A stretch of DNA of 64,000 nucleotides. Origin: Akkermansia muciniphila (lineage in GTDB: Bacteria > Verrucomicrobiota > Verrucomicrobiia > Verrucomicrobiales > Akkermansiaceae). The notes below the pieces were generated by a model that was not told the origin of the DNA, did no database searches, and worked only from the letters and a program-made list of their open reading frames with translations. Positions 7,621-17,788 of the stretch are shown here, one piece after another. A program made the translations under genes and the position numbers. The stretch is from assembly GCA_945901795.1 (NCBI GenBank), contig CAMDLP010000010.1:1-64000 (forward strand). The letters are read 5' to 3'. Position 1 is the stretch's first letter. Every line of letters begins with the position of its first letter.

Positions 7621-9225
7621 TCAGGGTGTGGTGATTTGGACTTTTTCCACCGGGGCGAACATCTCGTCGATGCCACGGTCGGGGAAGAACAGCATGCAGA
7701 GCGCGACGATGATCGTCGGTAGAAGGGCGGCGAGTGCGAGCTTCAAGGGAGAAACTCCTTCGCCGAAAAATTTCCCGAGCAGCGCTTGGCCGGCGGGGTT
7801 CGGCGCGTTGGCGATGACGGTGAGTCCGCCGCCGGTGACGGCACCCGCGAGCACTGCGTATTTCAACTGCGGGGAAAGTCCCTCCACCTGGCTGGCGAGG
7901 AAGGTGATCGCGGCGTTGTCGTTGAAGGAGGTCAGGATGGAGGAGCCGATGAAGAGCGGGATTTCCGATAGACTCGATATGATCGGCGCGAGCCACCAGC
8001 CTTGCAGCCCGCCGTGGACGACCAGGCCGGCGAGGAAGAAGCCGACGAGGATCGGTCCGCGGAGATTGACGTCGTGCTGGTGGTTCGCGGTGCCTTGGGA
8101 AAACGCGAGGAAGAACAGAAACCCTCCGATGAACATGGGCGGATAGTGGGCGAACGCCACGGTCCAAGCCATGAAGGCGAGGTGCGTGAGCGTGATGAAG
8201 ACCGGCACGGGGTGTTCTTTCTGAATCAGGTCGCCCACGCCATCGCCGTCGTGGTCAACTGCCCGCTCCGCCATGACTGCCAGCTCCTTGCGAAAGAAGA
8301 AGTAGTAGATCGCGCTGGAAACTAGGATCGCGATGATCGCCTTGTCGCCGTAATGAAGAAACATCTCCGCAGAAGTGATCCCCCATTTTTTCGCGACCAT
8401 CAGGACCGGTGGCGCGGCGAAATTCGTCAGCACGCCGCCGACGGAAATATTGACGAACAGCAGCCCGAGGGTGGCGTAGGCGAATCGCGGCGACGGCTTG
8501 AGATGATAGAATTTCTTGGCCAGCAACATCGCGGCAATGGTCATGGCTCCCGGCTCGGTGATGAAGGATCCGAGCAGCGGCGCGACGATCATGATCGCGA
8601 GCCACCATGCTGCCGGAGTCTGTTTGCCGATGCGGGCGAAGAAGCAGAGGCAGGCTTCGGCGAAGCGGAGGATCGGCCGGGTGGAGGCGAGCGCCATGAT
8701 GATCACGACGAACAAGGGCTCGGTGAAATTGACGTCCATCAAATAGGATTTTACGGTCGCTAGATCGTGGAAGGAGATCATCGCGCCGATGAGCACGAGC
8801 ACCCAGATTCCGAAGATCGCCTCCACCTCGCCGAGGAAATGAAGGGTCGTTGCCTTGAAGTTGACGAGGTCGTCGGCATCTACCGTTTCGTGGCGGGCCG
8901 CCTTCAAGCGGCGGACTTTCGCGTCGTGATCATGCTGCAGCCTGTGGGAGAGCTTGGTGATGGGAATAGCGAAGAAGGTGTGGATGATGGCGAGAATGAA
9001 GATGATCGTCGCCACTAGCAGAAACGGCTGTTCTTTGGCCCGGAAGGCGAGTTTCTCACCGATGCCATCCAGGCCGAGGGCTTTTTCCCGGTCGGGGAAT
9101 GTCGCCATTTCAGTGACGAAGGCGGGTTCCTTGGTATGGGCGTCTGCAGCAAACGCGCCAGCCGGGACTAGCAGGAAAATAGCGGTAAAAATCAGAGCGA
9201 TTGATTTCATCATGGGGCGGTTCAA
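7621..9225 (-). CDS. putative Na+/H+ antiporter (PF07399-type)
   Basis: signal/TM protein; GSFITEPGAMTIAAMLLAKKFY, FNDNAAITFLASQVEG, ANAPNPAGQALL. Confidence 0.8.
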   Translation of the reverse strand: MNRPMMKSIALIFTAIFLLVPAGAFAADAHTKEPAFVTEMATFPDREKALGLDGIGEKLAFRAKEQPFLLVATIIFILAIIHTFFAIPITKLSHRLQHDHDAKVRRLKAARHETVDADDLVNFKATTLHFLGEVEAIFGIWVLVLIGAMISFHDLATVKSYLMDVNFTEPLFVVIIMALASTRPILRFAEACLCFFARIGKQTPAAWWLAIMIVAPLLGSFITEPGAMTIAAMLLAKKFYHLKPSPRFAYATLGLLFVNISVGGVLTNFAAPPVLMVAKKWGITSAEMFLHYGDKAIIAILVSSAIYYFFFRKELAVMAERAVDHDGDGVGDLIQKEHPVPVFITLTHLAFMAWTVAFAHYPPMFIGGFLFFLAFSQGTANHQHDVNLRGPILVGFFLAGLVVHGGLQGWWLAPIISSLSEIPLFIGSSILTSFNDNAAITFLASQVEGLSPQLKYAVLAGAVTGGGLTVIANAPNPAGQALLGKFFGEGVSPLKLALAALLPTIIVALCMLFFPDRGIDEMFAPVEKVQITTP

Positions 9226-9438
9226 GGACTGCGGAATTCATAGGTAAGGCGCGAACTCGCGGCAAGGGAAACCGGGAGCAGAAACTGGCGTGTGCCCGAC
9301 AGAAGGAAGTTGGAACTCGGCCACTCTCCGAAAAATGTCTTTCGCCGAGGCGCGGGGAACGAAATCCGGACGTTGGGAAATTTAGTTAAGGAAATTCTTG
9401 ATTCGTTCCCGGGAATCCCCAAGGGTCCGCCCGTGCAC

Positions 9439-9515
9439 CGGGGCGTAGCTCAGCCTGGTAGAGCGCCGCGTTTGGGACGCGGATGTCGTCAGTTCGAATC
9501 TGGCCGCCCCGACCA
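9439..9515 (+). tRNA. tRNA-Pro (anticodon TGG), CCA encoded
   Basis: CGGGGCGTAGCTCAGCCTGGTAGAGCGCCGCGTTTGGGACGCGGATGTCGTCAGTTCGAATCTGGCCGCCCCGACCA folds as a cloverleaf. Confidence 0.97.
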
Positions 9516-9567
9516 CTTCTCTTTTAGAGAGTTGTGTTGATTTAAGTGCACTGCTCGTGATTGGAAA

Positions 9568-10515
9568 TCACGGCCCATGAAGGCAGGATGATGGCGGAAT
9601 GCCCATGTGCTTCCGGAACAATCGCGAGAAATAAAACGGATCGTCGTAGCCCACGGCGAGCGCGGCTTCGGTGACGTTGTGGGTGCGCTGTTGCAAGAGA
9701 TCCATCGCCCGTTGCAGTCTCAGGCGGATCAGCAGCCCGAGCGGTGGCAATCCGGTCTGGCGGCGGCAAAGCTCGGTGAAGTGGGGAATGCTGAGGTGGG
9801 ATTCCCGCGCGAGCTCCTCAAGCGTCCATGGGTGGGCGAGATCATCGCGCATTTTCGCGAGCACCTTGAGCAGGCGGCTTTCCACCTGCCGCGAGCGGGA
9901 GCCGGGCGTGCGTTGATGGACTTTTACCAAGCCTAGCAGGCGGGTGAACGCGGTCGATAGACCTGTCATCGCCGCCTCGTTGTAACCGTGGGTGGTGTGA
10001 CGGAACGTGTCTTCGAAGGCCTCGCTCAACATGTTCACGTCGTCCACCGCCACCACGGGGCGGGAGGCGGAAACGCCGAGACTGGCGAGGTAGTCTTCCG
10101 CCCGCAGCCCGCGGAAGTGCATCCAGAAGATCGTCCATGGTAATTGCGGGTCGGCGGTGTAAACGTGGCGTTCGCGCGGCGGGAGAAACAACAGGTTTCC
10201 CGGCTCCACTCTCCATTCCTGGCCGCCGATGGTACACGAACCCCTTCCCGAAATGCAGGCGATGAGGATGTGTTGCGATGTGCCGTGTGGGCGTTCGACA
10301 TAATGCCCGCCAGCACCGACGAAGGTGCCGATGTGGGTGACGCAGAGGTCGCGAGTGATCGGCGCGCGTGATGCCTGAAGCGCGATGGCGGGAGGGATAA
10401 TGACCAACCGTTGCCCCGGAAAGCCTTCGGGACGTTGTTCCGGCTGGGTGGCGTTCATCCGGATGAAAATGGCTGGCATCATCGGAATGTCCATGCATTT
10501 CAGCGGATTTTCCAT
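9568..10515 (-). CDS. AraC family transcriptional regulator
   Basis: N-terminal cupin; C-term HPWTLEELARESHLSIPHFTELCRRQTG...AALAVGYDDPFYFSRLFRKHMGIPPS. Confidence 0.92.
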   Translation of the reverse strand: MENPLKCMDIPMMPAIFIRMNATQPEQRPEGFPGQRLVIIPPAIALQASRAPITRDLCVTHIGTFVGAGGHYVERPHGTSQHILIACISGRGSCTIGGQEWRVEPGNLLFLPPRERHVYTADPQLPWTIFWMHFRGLRAEDYLASLGVSASRPVVAVDDVNMLSEAFEDTFRHTTHGYNEAAMTGLSTAFTRLLGLVKVHQRTPGSRSRQVESRLLKVLAKMRDDLAHPWTLEELARESHLSIPHFTELCRRQTGLPPLGLLIRLRLQRAMDLLQQRTHNVTEAALAVGYDDPFYFSRLFRKHMGIPPSSCLHGP

Positions 10516-10568
10516 GGCTGCCGGGCCGGGGGATTCCCTAGTGTTTCACAAAGCCCACTCCACCATTC

Positions 10569-12140
10569 ATGAACATCGCGCCTCAGGATCTCCTCGTATT
10601 TGTCGGATTTTTCGTCCTCGTCCTCGGCCTCAGTGTCTGGAAAAGCCGCAAGGTGAAGGGGCACGAGGAGGACAGTTCGGACTTCTTCCTCGCCGGCCGC
10701 GGACTGACCTGGCCGCTGATCGGGATTTCCATCGTGGCGGCGAATATTTCCACCGAGCAAATGGTCGGCATGGCGGGACAGGCGGCGGGCTCGACCGGGC
10801 TGGCCGTGAGTTGCTGGCAGTTGCTCGGCTCGGTGTTCATCGTGATCATTTCCATGACCTTGCTGCCCAAGTTCCTGCGGGCGGGGATTTACACGATGCC
10901 GGAGTATCTCGAATACCGCTACAACACGGCGGCGCGCGGGATCATGGCGGTTCTAACGGTGGTGATCTACGCGGTGGTCATGCTGCCCGCGGTGCTCTAT
11001 TCCGGCGGCGTGACGCTGCGGGCGATCACGGGCATGGAGCTGATAAAGGCAGTGTGGCTGATCGGTTTGATCGGCGCTGGCTACTCGACGATCGGCGGCT
11101 TGAAGGCGATCGCCTGGGCGGACCTGGTGCAGGGCCTCGCGCTGCTGGCGGGCGGGATGTTGATTTTCGTTCTCGGTCTGGATGCCATCGGCGGCTGGGA
11201 CAAGTTCGCGGAGTTCAACGCGCCGAAGCTCCACATGGTGATGCCTGCGGACAACAAGGATCTGCCATGGACGGGCGTGGCGGGCGGGATGTGGATCGTG
11301 ATGATTTACTACTGCGGGTTGAATCAATTCATCGTGCAGCGGAATCTCGCCGCGAAGTCGCTGAAACACGGGCAGCTCGGGATGATTTTCGCCGGCGGGC
11401 TCTGGCTGCTGGTGCCCTTCGCGATGGTGATGCCCGGGCTGATGGCGCAGCAACTTTACGGCGCTGAGCTCGGCACGAAAACCGACGCGGCGTTTCCCAC
11501 GATGGTCACCAAGTTGATCGCGCCGGGCATCCGTGGCTTCATCTATGCCGCCATCGCCGGTGCCGTCACCAGCACGCTGGCCTCGCTGCTCAACTCCGCG
11601 TCCACGATTTCAACCATGGATGTCTATCGTCGGATGTTCTCACAGAATGCCTCGCAGGAAAAACTCGTCTGGCTCGGCCGCGGACTGACGCTGGCATTTG
11701 TGATCGCCAGTTGTTCGATCGCACCGATGTTGGACAACCCGAAATTCGGCGGCGTGTTCCAATACATCCAACAGTTCCAAGGCTACATCTGGCCCGGCGT
11801 GGTGGCGGCGTTCATCATGCCCTTCGTGCTGCCGAAAGTCCCGGGTGCGGCTGGCGTGGTGGCCTTGCTGACGGGTCCGCTGGCTTATGCGGCGTTCCAA
11901 TTCACCACCAAGTCGGAAGCGCGGCCATGGGGGCATGAAATCCATTTCCTCCTGCAAGTCCTCCTCGCCTTCCTCGTGGTGGTTACGCTCATGACGGTGA
12001 TGACGCTGGTTTCACCGCTCGCCAAGGCCAAGGAGCTTCCAGTGCGCGAGGAGATCAGCCTCGTCACCGAGCCGCTCGTGAAAGTCGCAGGCGGTTTGGT
12101 CATCTTCGGCGTCGTCCTGTTCTTCATCATCTTCTGGTGA
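10569..12140 (+). CDS. sodium:solute symporter (SSS family, SglT-like)
   Basis: DFFLAGRGLTWPLIGISIVAANISTEQMVGMAGQA; GGLKAIAWADLVQ. Confidence 0.92.
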   Translation: MNIAPQDLLVFVGFFVLVLGLSVWKSRKVKGHEEDSSDFFLAGRGLTWPLIGISIVAANISTEQMVGMAGQAAGSTGLAVSCWQLLGSVFIVIISMTLLPKFLRAGIYTMPEYLEYRYNTAARGIMAVLTVVIYAVVMLPAVLYSGGVTLRAITGMELIKAVWLIGLIGAGYSTIGGLKAIAWADLVQGLALLAGGMLIFVLGLDAIGGWDKFAEFNAPKLHMVMPADNKDLPWTGVAGGMWIVMIYYCGLNQFIVQRNLAAKSLKHGQLGMIFAGGLWLLVPFAMVMPGLMAQQLYGAELGTKTDAAFPTMVTKLIAPGIRGFIYAAIAGAVTSTLASLLNSASTISTMDVYRRMFSQNASQEKLVWLGRGLTLAFVIASCSIAPMLDNPKFGGVFQYIQQFQGYIWPGVVAAFIMPFVLPKVPGAAGVVALLTGPLAYAAFQFTTKSEARPWGHEIHFLLQVLLAFLVVVTLMTVMTLVSPLAKAKELPVREEISLVTEPLVKVAGGLVIFGVVLFFIIFW

Positions 12141-12164
12141 TCCAGATTTCAGTATTTTCCCGCC

Positions 12165-15100
12165 ATGTCCGTCATCGCGAAACTCGAACCCCGCGTCATT
12201 CCAACGTATCCGGTCGGCGCGCCGGAGAAGAACCCGGTATTCTTTGAAAATCGCGTCTATCAGGGATCTTCCGGCAAGGTTTATCCCGTGCCGTTCATCG
12301 ACAAGGTGTTCGATGAAGCGCAGCCGGTTTCCTACCAGTCGGCGCGTTTGGAGAACGAGTTCGTGCGGTTGGTGATGCTGCCGGAAATCGGCGGACGGAT
12401 CTTCATCGGGCAGGACAAGACGAACAACGACTACGATTTTTTCTATCGCCAGGATGTGATCAAGCCGGCGCTTGTCGGACTCGCCGGACCGTGGATTTCC
12501 GGTGGCGTCGAGTTCAACTGGCCGCAACATCACCGACCCGGCACGTTCATGCCGGCGGATGTGTTCATCGAGGAAGAGGATGACGGTGCCCGCACGGTGT
12601 GGCTGAGCGAACACGATCCACTGAACCGGATGAAGGGGATGCACGGCATCCGCCTGCGGCCGGGCTCGTCGCTCATCGAGCTGCGGGCGCGGCTTTATAA
12701 CAGGACTCCCTTCACCCGGACCTTCCTCTGGTGGGCCAACGTGGCCGCGATGGTGCACGACCAATACCAGTCGTTCTTTCCGCCGGACGTGCATTACGTG
12801 GCGGATCACGCGGTGCGCGCGACATCCTCGTTTCCCGAGGCGCTGAATTCCTACTATGGCGTGGACTATCAGAATCGTCCCGGTGCCAACGACATGAGTT
12901 GGTATAAGAACATTCCGGTGCCGACCAGCTACATGGTCTGCCAGACGCAGTTCGATTTCTTCGGCGGTTACGATTTCAAGGCCGGCGGTGGCTTCGTCCA
13001 CGTCGCGGACCGCCACATCGCCCCGGGCAAGAAGCAGTGGACCTGGGGAGACCACGCGTTCGGCCATGCCTGGGACCGCGAGCTCACCGACGCGAACGGC
13101 CCCTATATCGAGCTGATGGCTGGCGTTTACACCGACAACCAACCGGATTTCTCCTATCTGGCTCCGTATGAAACGAAGACTTTCTCGCAGTTCTGGTGGC
13201 CGATCCAAGGCATCGGCCCGGTCCAGCAGGCGAACAAGTTGGCGGCCCTCCGGATGCACGTGTGCGAGGACCGGATGATCGAGCTAGGGCTTTGCGTTTC
13301 GGAAGCTGTCACCGGTGGTGTTCTCCGCCTGCACCGCGGCGATGAGATGCTGTTGGAGCAACCGGTCAACATGAAGCCGGGCGAGTCGTGGACTCATGAT
13401 AGTTTGAAATTCACCGGCGAAAATTCTTCGGAGCTGCATGCCCGCGTGATGAACGCAGCGGGTGACTGCCTGCTGGAATATCGTCCGGTGGATGTCAGCG
13501 TGCTGACCCGGGACCGGGAGGTGGCGACTGAGCCGCCGTCGCCAGAAGACACCGCCTCAGCGGATGAATTGTATCTCACCGGCGAACATCTGGAACTCTA
13601 TCGGCATCCGACACGCGCCCCGGAACTCTACTGGCAGGAGGCCCTGCGACGGGACGACGGCGATTCGCGCTGCAACATCGGCATGGGGCGGCGGGCATTG
13701 GCCAGCGGGCGGTTCGCGACGGCGGAAAATCATTTCCGCACGGCGGTGGCGCGGCTGACGCGACGCCATCCGAATCCGGAAACCGGGGAAGCGCATTATT
13801 TCCTCGGCCTGGCCTTGCAGTTTCAAGACCGGCTTGGCGAAGCGTATGAGCTTTTCTCCAAGGCTGCCTGGAACCAAGCCTGGCGGGCTGCCGCTCACTA
13901 TCAGTTGGCGTGCATCGACTGCCGGAACCATGATTTCGACGCGGCGAGGGGACACCTGCGGGACTCGATTTCGGTCAATGAGGACCATCACAAGGCGAAA
14001 ATCCTGTTGGCAATCTTGATGCGGCGCACCGATGAAAACGGGGCATCCGCCATCCTCCGTGACATTCTGAAGAGCGATCCCTTGGACCACTGGGCTCGCC
14101 ATGAGTTAGTGCTGGGCGCTGAAATGCACGCGAGTGAGTTTCTTGATGTCTGCCGCAACGACGCGCAGACCGTGCTCGACCTCGTGTTCGATTACGCCGA
14201 AGCGGGATTCAACGACGAGGCGGTCGCGCTGTTGGAGCTGTATCTCGCGAATCCGGTGCCCGATGCCGCTGTGCCGAATCCGCTCTCGCGGGCGGTGTCC
14301 AGCCGCTATGTGCTGGCCTGGCTGAAGCGGGATCACTCGCTGTTGGAAGAGGCGCGCAAACAATCGCCGGACTATTTTTTTCCGTCCCGCCTGCACGAGC
14401 AAATCGTGCTGGAGTGGGCGATGGAGCAGCCGGGGAATGACCCGGTGGCGGCGTATGGATTGGGGAATTATTTCTACGATCTCAAGCGGCATGAGGACGG
14501 CATTGTCTGTTGGGAGCGGTCCGTTAGTGACGGCGCGGCGTTCGCGACGGTCTTCCGAAATCTCGGCATCGCGCTGTGGAATGTCCGTCGTGACGGGGAT
14601 ACCGCCCGGGCGAATTACCGGCATGCGTTGACTCTCGCGCCCTCGGATCCGCGCTTGGTTTTGGAGTATGACCAGCTTTGCGCGAAACTGAACGATCCGC
14701 TTGCTGACCGCCTCGCGTTTCTCGAAAGCCACCGCGATCTGGTGTTGAAACGCGACGACTGCACGGTGGCGCTCGCCGCTTTGCACAACCTTGCGGGAAA
14801 TCCGGAGGCGGCCCTCGAAATCGTCACTTCGCGCCGCTTCCATCCATGGGAAGGCGGTGAGGGGACCGTGCTGCGGCAGTTCACCACCGCGCACCTAACA
14901 TTGGGTCGCAGGGCGCTCGATGCGGCCGACCCTGAAACGGCGCTGCGCCATTTCGCCGGAGCGATGGAGACCCCGGAAAGCCTCGGTGAAGCCTATCACT
15001 TACTGCAGGCGAAGGCCGACGTGAACTACTGGATCGGCCGAGCCCACAAAGCCTTGGGACAGGCGGATGAAGCTGAAGCCTATTTCAACCTCTCCGCCTA

Positions 15101-15428
15101 CGAGGCAGGGGATTTTTCCGAGATGGCCGTCATCGCGCACAGTCCGCTGAGCTATTTCCGCGGGCTTTCCCTGCGGGAGTTGGGACGTGAGGACGAGGCG
15201 ATGGCGTTGTTCCGGAGCCTCAAGGAGTTCGCCCAGTCTAAGCTCGGGGAAATCGCGAAAATCGATTATTTCGCCACGTCCTTGCCCGACTTGTTGGTTT
15301 TCGACGAAGACTTGCAGGCCCGTCGCGACGCTGAAAACCATCACCTCATCACTCTCGCGCTCAGCGGTTGCTCTGAATCTGACGCGGCAGGATCCGAGTG
15401 CGGTCATCAAGCGGGCTCCGCCATCTAG
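12165..15428 (+). CDS. DUF5107 domain protein with C-terminal TPR repeats
   Basis: MLPEIGGRIFIGQDKTNNDYDFFYRQDVIKPALVGLAGPWISGGVEFNWPQHHRP followed by TPR-like helices. Confidence 0.85.
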   Translation: MSVIAKLEPRVIPTYPVGAPEKNPVFFENRVYQGSSGKVYPVPFIDKVFDEAQPVSYQSARLENEFVRLVMLPEIGGRIFIGQDKTNNDYDFFYRQDVIKPALVGLAGPWISGGVEFNWPQHHRPGTFMPADVFIEEEDDGARTVWLSEHDPLNRMKGMHGIRLRPGSSLIELRARLYNRTPFTRTFLWWANVAAMVHDQYQSFFPPDVHYVADHAVRATSSFPEALNSYYGVDYQNRPGANDMSWYKNIPVPTSYMVCQTQFDFFGGYDFKAGGGFVHVADRHIAPGKKQWTWGDHAFGHAWDRELTDANGPYIELMAGVYTDNQPDFSYLAPYETKTFSQFWWPIQGIGPVQQANKLAALRMHVCEDRMIELGLCVSEAVTGGVLRLHRGDEMLLEQPVNMKPGESWTHDSLKFTGENSSELHARVMNAAGDCLLEYRPVDVSVLTRDREVATEPPSPEDTASADELYLTGEHLELYRHPTRAPELYWQEALRRDDGDSRCNIGMGRRALASGRFATAENHFRTAVARLTRRHPNPETGEAHYFLGLALQFQDRLGEAYELFSKAAWNQAWRAAAHYQLACIDCRNHDFDAARGHLRDSISVNEDHHKAKILLAILMRRTDENGASAILRDILKSDPLDHWARHELVLGAEMHASEFLDVCRNDAQTVLDLVFDYAEAGFNDEAVALLELYLANPVPDAAVPNPLSRAVSSRYVLAWLKRDHSLLEEARKQSPDYFFPSRLHEQIVLEWAMEQPGNDPVAAYGLGNYFYDLKRHEDGIVCWERSVSDGAAFATVFRNLGIALWNVRRDGDTARANYRHALTLAPSDPRLVLEYDQLCAKLNDPLADRLAFLESHRDLVLKRDDCTVALAALHNLAGNPEAALEIVTSRRFHPWEGGEGTVLRQFTTAHLTLGRRALDAADPETALRHFAGAMETPESLGEAYHLLQAKADVNYWIGRAHKALGQADEAEAYFNLSAYEAGDFSEMAVIAHSPLSYFRGLSLRELGREDEAMALFRSLKEFAQSKLGEIAKIDYFATSLPDLLVFDEDLQARRDAENHHLITLALSGCSESDAAGSECGHQAGSAI

Positions 15429-15498
15429 GGCTGTTTCGTTTCCGGCGGTCGGCGATTTTTCAGGCAAGTGCCTCTTGAAACATCGTTTTTCTCTCTCC

Positions 15499-16929
15499 AT
15501 GGTCCGCCGCGTGATCCCCAATGTCCTCGCCGAACGCTATGCCTCGCCCGCCCTTCAAGCCATTTGGTCCGCCGATGGGCGGATTGTGTTAGAGCGTGAA
15601 TTCTGGATCGCCGTGATGAAGGCCCAGCGCGATCTGGGCCTCGACGTCCCGGCCGAAGCAATCGCTGCCTACGAATCTGTCAAAGACAGCGTCGATCCAG
15701 CGTCGATCATGGCGCGCGAGAAAATCACCCGCCACGACGTGAAGGCGCGCATCGAGGAGTTCAACGACCTCGCCGGCCACGAGCAGGTTCACAAAGGCAT
15801 GACCTCCCGCGACCTCACGGAAAACGTCGAGCAGCTCCAGGTTTACCGCTCGCTGCTGATCATCCGCGACAAGACCGTCGCCACGTTGCGCCGTTTCCGC
15901 GAGCGCTCGGAGCAATGGAGCGACCTCATCCTAACGGCCCGCACCCACAACGTCGCCGCCCAGCCGACCACGCTCGGCAAGCGCATCGCGATGTTCGGCG
16001 AGGAACTGCTCAGCAGCCTGCAAGCGCTCGACTCCGTCATCGCTAACTATTCCGTCCGCGGTCTCAAGGGCGCCGTCGGCACCCAGATGGACCAGCTTTC
16101 CTTGTTTGAGGGCGATGCCGGGAAAGTCGCCGACCTCGAAAAACGCGTCGTCGCCCACCTCGGCATGCCCGCCGTGTGGACCAACGTCGGCCAGGTCTAT
16201 CCGCGCTCGCTCGATTTCCGCGTGGTCGCCACGCTAACCGACCTCTGCTCCGGCCCGTCGTCGTTCTGCAAGACCCTTCGCCTGATGGCTGGAAATGAAA
16301 CCGCCAGCGAAGGTTTCGCGCCCGGCCAGACCGGTTCCAGCGCGATGCCGCACAAGATGAACTCGCGTTCCTGCGAGCGGGTCAACGGCTTCCATGTCAT
16401 TCTCAAAGGCTATCTCGCCATGGCCGCCGGACTTGCCGGCGACCAATGGAATGAAGGTGATGTTTCCTGTTCGGTCGTCCGCCGCATCATGCTTCCGGAC
16501 TCGTTCTACACCATCGACGGCATGTTCGAAACTTTTCTAACCGTGCTCGACCAGATGGACGCCTACGAGGCCGTCATCGACGCGGAAACCGCCCACTATC
16601 TGCCATTCCTGATGACCACGACGATCATGATGGAAGCGGTGAAAGCCGGCGTCGGCCGCGAGACCGCGCACCACGCCATCAAGGAGCACGCCGTCGCCAC
16701 CGTGAACGATCTCCGCGCCGGGAACATCGACCGCAACAATCTCGTCGAGCGTCTCGCCGGGGACACCCGCCTCGGTCTTTCCCGCGATTTCCTCGATGCC
16801 ATCCTCGCCAAGGGCGACCGCGAATCCGGTGCCGCCAAGGCCCAGATCGCCGCCTTCGCGGCGGCGGTTAGGACGCTCGAAGCCACCAGTCCGCAAGCCG
16901 CCGCTTACGGTCCCGGTTCGATTTTGTGA
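15499..16929 (+). CDS. purB: adenylosuccinate lyase
   Basis: MVRRVIPNVLAERYASPALQAIWS; GSSAMPHKMNSRSCERVNG signature. Confidence 0.95.
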   Translation: MVRRVIPNVLAERYASPALQAIWSADGRIVLEREFWIAVMKAQRDLGLDVPAEAIAAYESVKDSVDPASIMAREKITRHDVKARIEEFNDLAGHEQVHKGMTSRDLTENVEQLQVYRSLLIIRDKTVATLRRFRERSEQWSDLILTARTHNVAAQPTTLGKRIAMFGEELLSSLQALDSVIANYSVRGLKGAVGTQMDQLSLFEGDAGKVADLEKRVVAHLGMPAVWTNVGQVYPRSLDFRVVATLTDLCSGPSSFCKTLRLMAGNETASEGFAPGQTGSSAMPHKMNSRSCERVNGFHVILKGYLAMAAGLAGDQWNEGDVSCSVVRRIMLPDSFYTIDGMFETFLTVLDQMDAYEAVIDAETAHYLPFLMTTTIMMEAVKAGVGRETAHHAIKEHAVATVNDLRAGNIDRNNLVERLAGDTRLGLSRDFLDAILAKGDRESGAAKAQIAAFAAAVRTLEATSPQAAAYGPGSIL

Positions 16930-16945
16930 GCCTGCGGGAGGCGGC

Positions 16946-17785
16946 CTATCGGCGCCGTGGCGCCAGCAAGCCGTATTTCGGGCTGAACAGATAGGCCGCG
17001 ATGAATAACAGCCCGAGCACGATCACGATCGCCGGACCCGGCGCGATCCCGAATTTCCCGGACAACAGCACGGCGACCACCGAGCCGATCCCGCCGATCA
17101 GGCCGCCGCCCCAGAACAGCGCGGAAGTGCGGTCGGTGAGCAGCGAAACCGTCGCCGCCGGGGTGACTAGCAGGCCGACGGAAAGCACGCAGCCCACGGC
17201 TTGCAAGGACGAGACTAGGGCGAGGACCAGCAGCGTGAAGACGAGATACTGCATCGAGCGGACCGGCACGCCCTGCGCCGCCGCCACGTTCGGCTCGAAC
17301 AAGGTGAGCAGGATCGGGCGCATCAGCAGATTGGTGATGAGCAGCGTGAACGCGCCGATTCCGTAGGCGATCCAGATGTCGGCGTTTCCCACGGCGATGA
17401 TATCGCCGAAAAGCCAGTGCTCCAGCTCCTGGCGGGTGTCGAGCTTGGGCAGCAGCGCGATCCCCGCAGCGAAGGCGGCGGTGTAAAGCACGGCCAGCGC
17501 GGTGCCTTGTTCCACCCGGTTGCCGCGCGCCACCGCCACCGAGCCGAGCCCGACCAGCAGCGCGGCGAACATCGCCCCGAAAAACGCGTTCCACTGGCTC
17601 AGCGCGCCCGTCAGGAAAATCCCCAGCGCAATGCCGGGCAGCATCGTGTGCGACAGCGCGGAGACGGAGAGCGCGTTGCGGCGCAGCACGACGAAGCCGC
17701 TGAAGAAGCCGTTGGCAAAGCCGATGAAGCCCGCGGTGGCGAGCGCGCGCTGATAGAACGGGTTGGTGAGCAGTTCAAAGTCCAT
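16946..17785 (-). CDS. metal ABC transporter permease (ZnuB/MntB type)
   Basis: HTMLPGIALGIFL; polytopic ABC-3 family permease. Confidence 0.88.
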   Translation of the reverse strand: MDFELLTNPFYQRALATAGFIGFANGFFSGFVVLRRNALSVSALSHTMLPGIALGIFLTGALSQWNAFFGAMFAALLVGLGSVAVARGNRVEQGTALAVLYTAAFAAGIALLPKLDTRQELEHWLFGDIIAVGNADIWIAYGIGAFTLLITNLLMRPILLTLFEPNVAAAQGVPVRSMQYLVFTLLVLALVSSLQAVGCVLSVGLLVTPAATVSLLTDRTSALFWGGGLIGGIGSVVAVLLSGKFGIAPGPAIVIVLGLLFIAAYLFSPKYGLLAPRRR

Positions 17786-17788
17786 GGG

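Noticed and set aside
7067-8146. 359-aa + strand ORF
   Set aside because: Antisense to ribE and the antiporter, no domain-like features.
12012-13259. 415-aa - strand ORF over DUF5107
   Set aside because: Shadow ORF; DUF5107 coding is supported by motifs and operon context.
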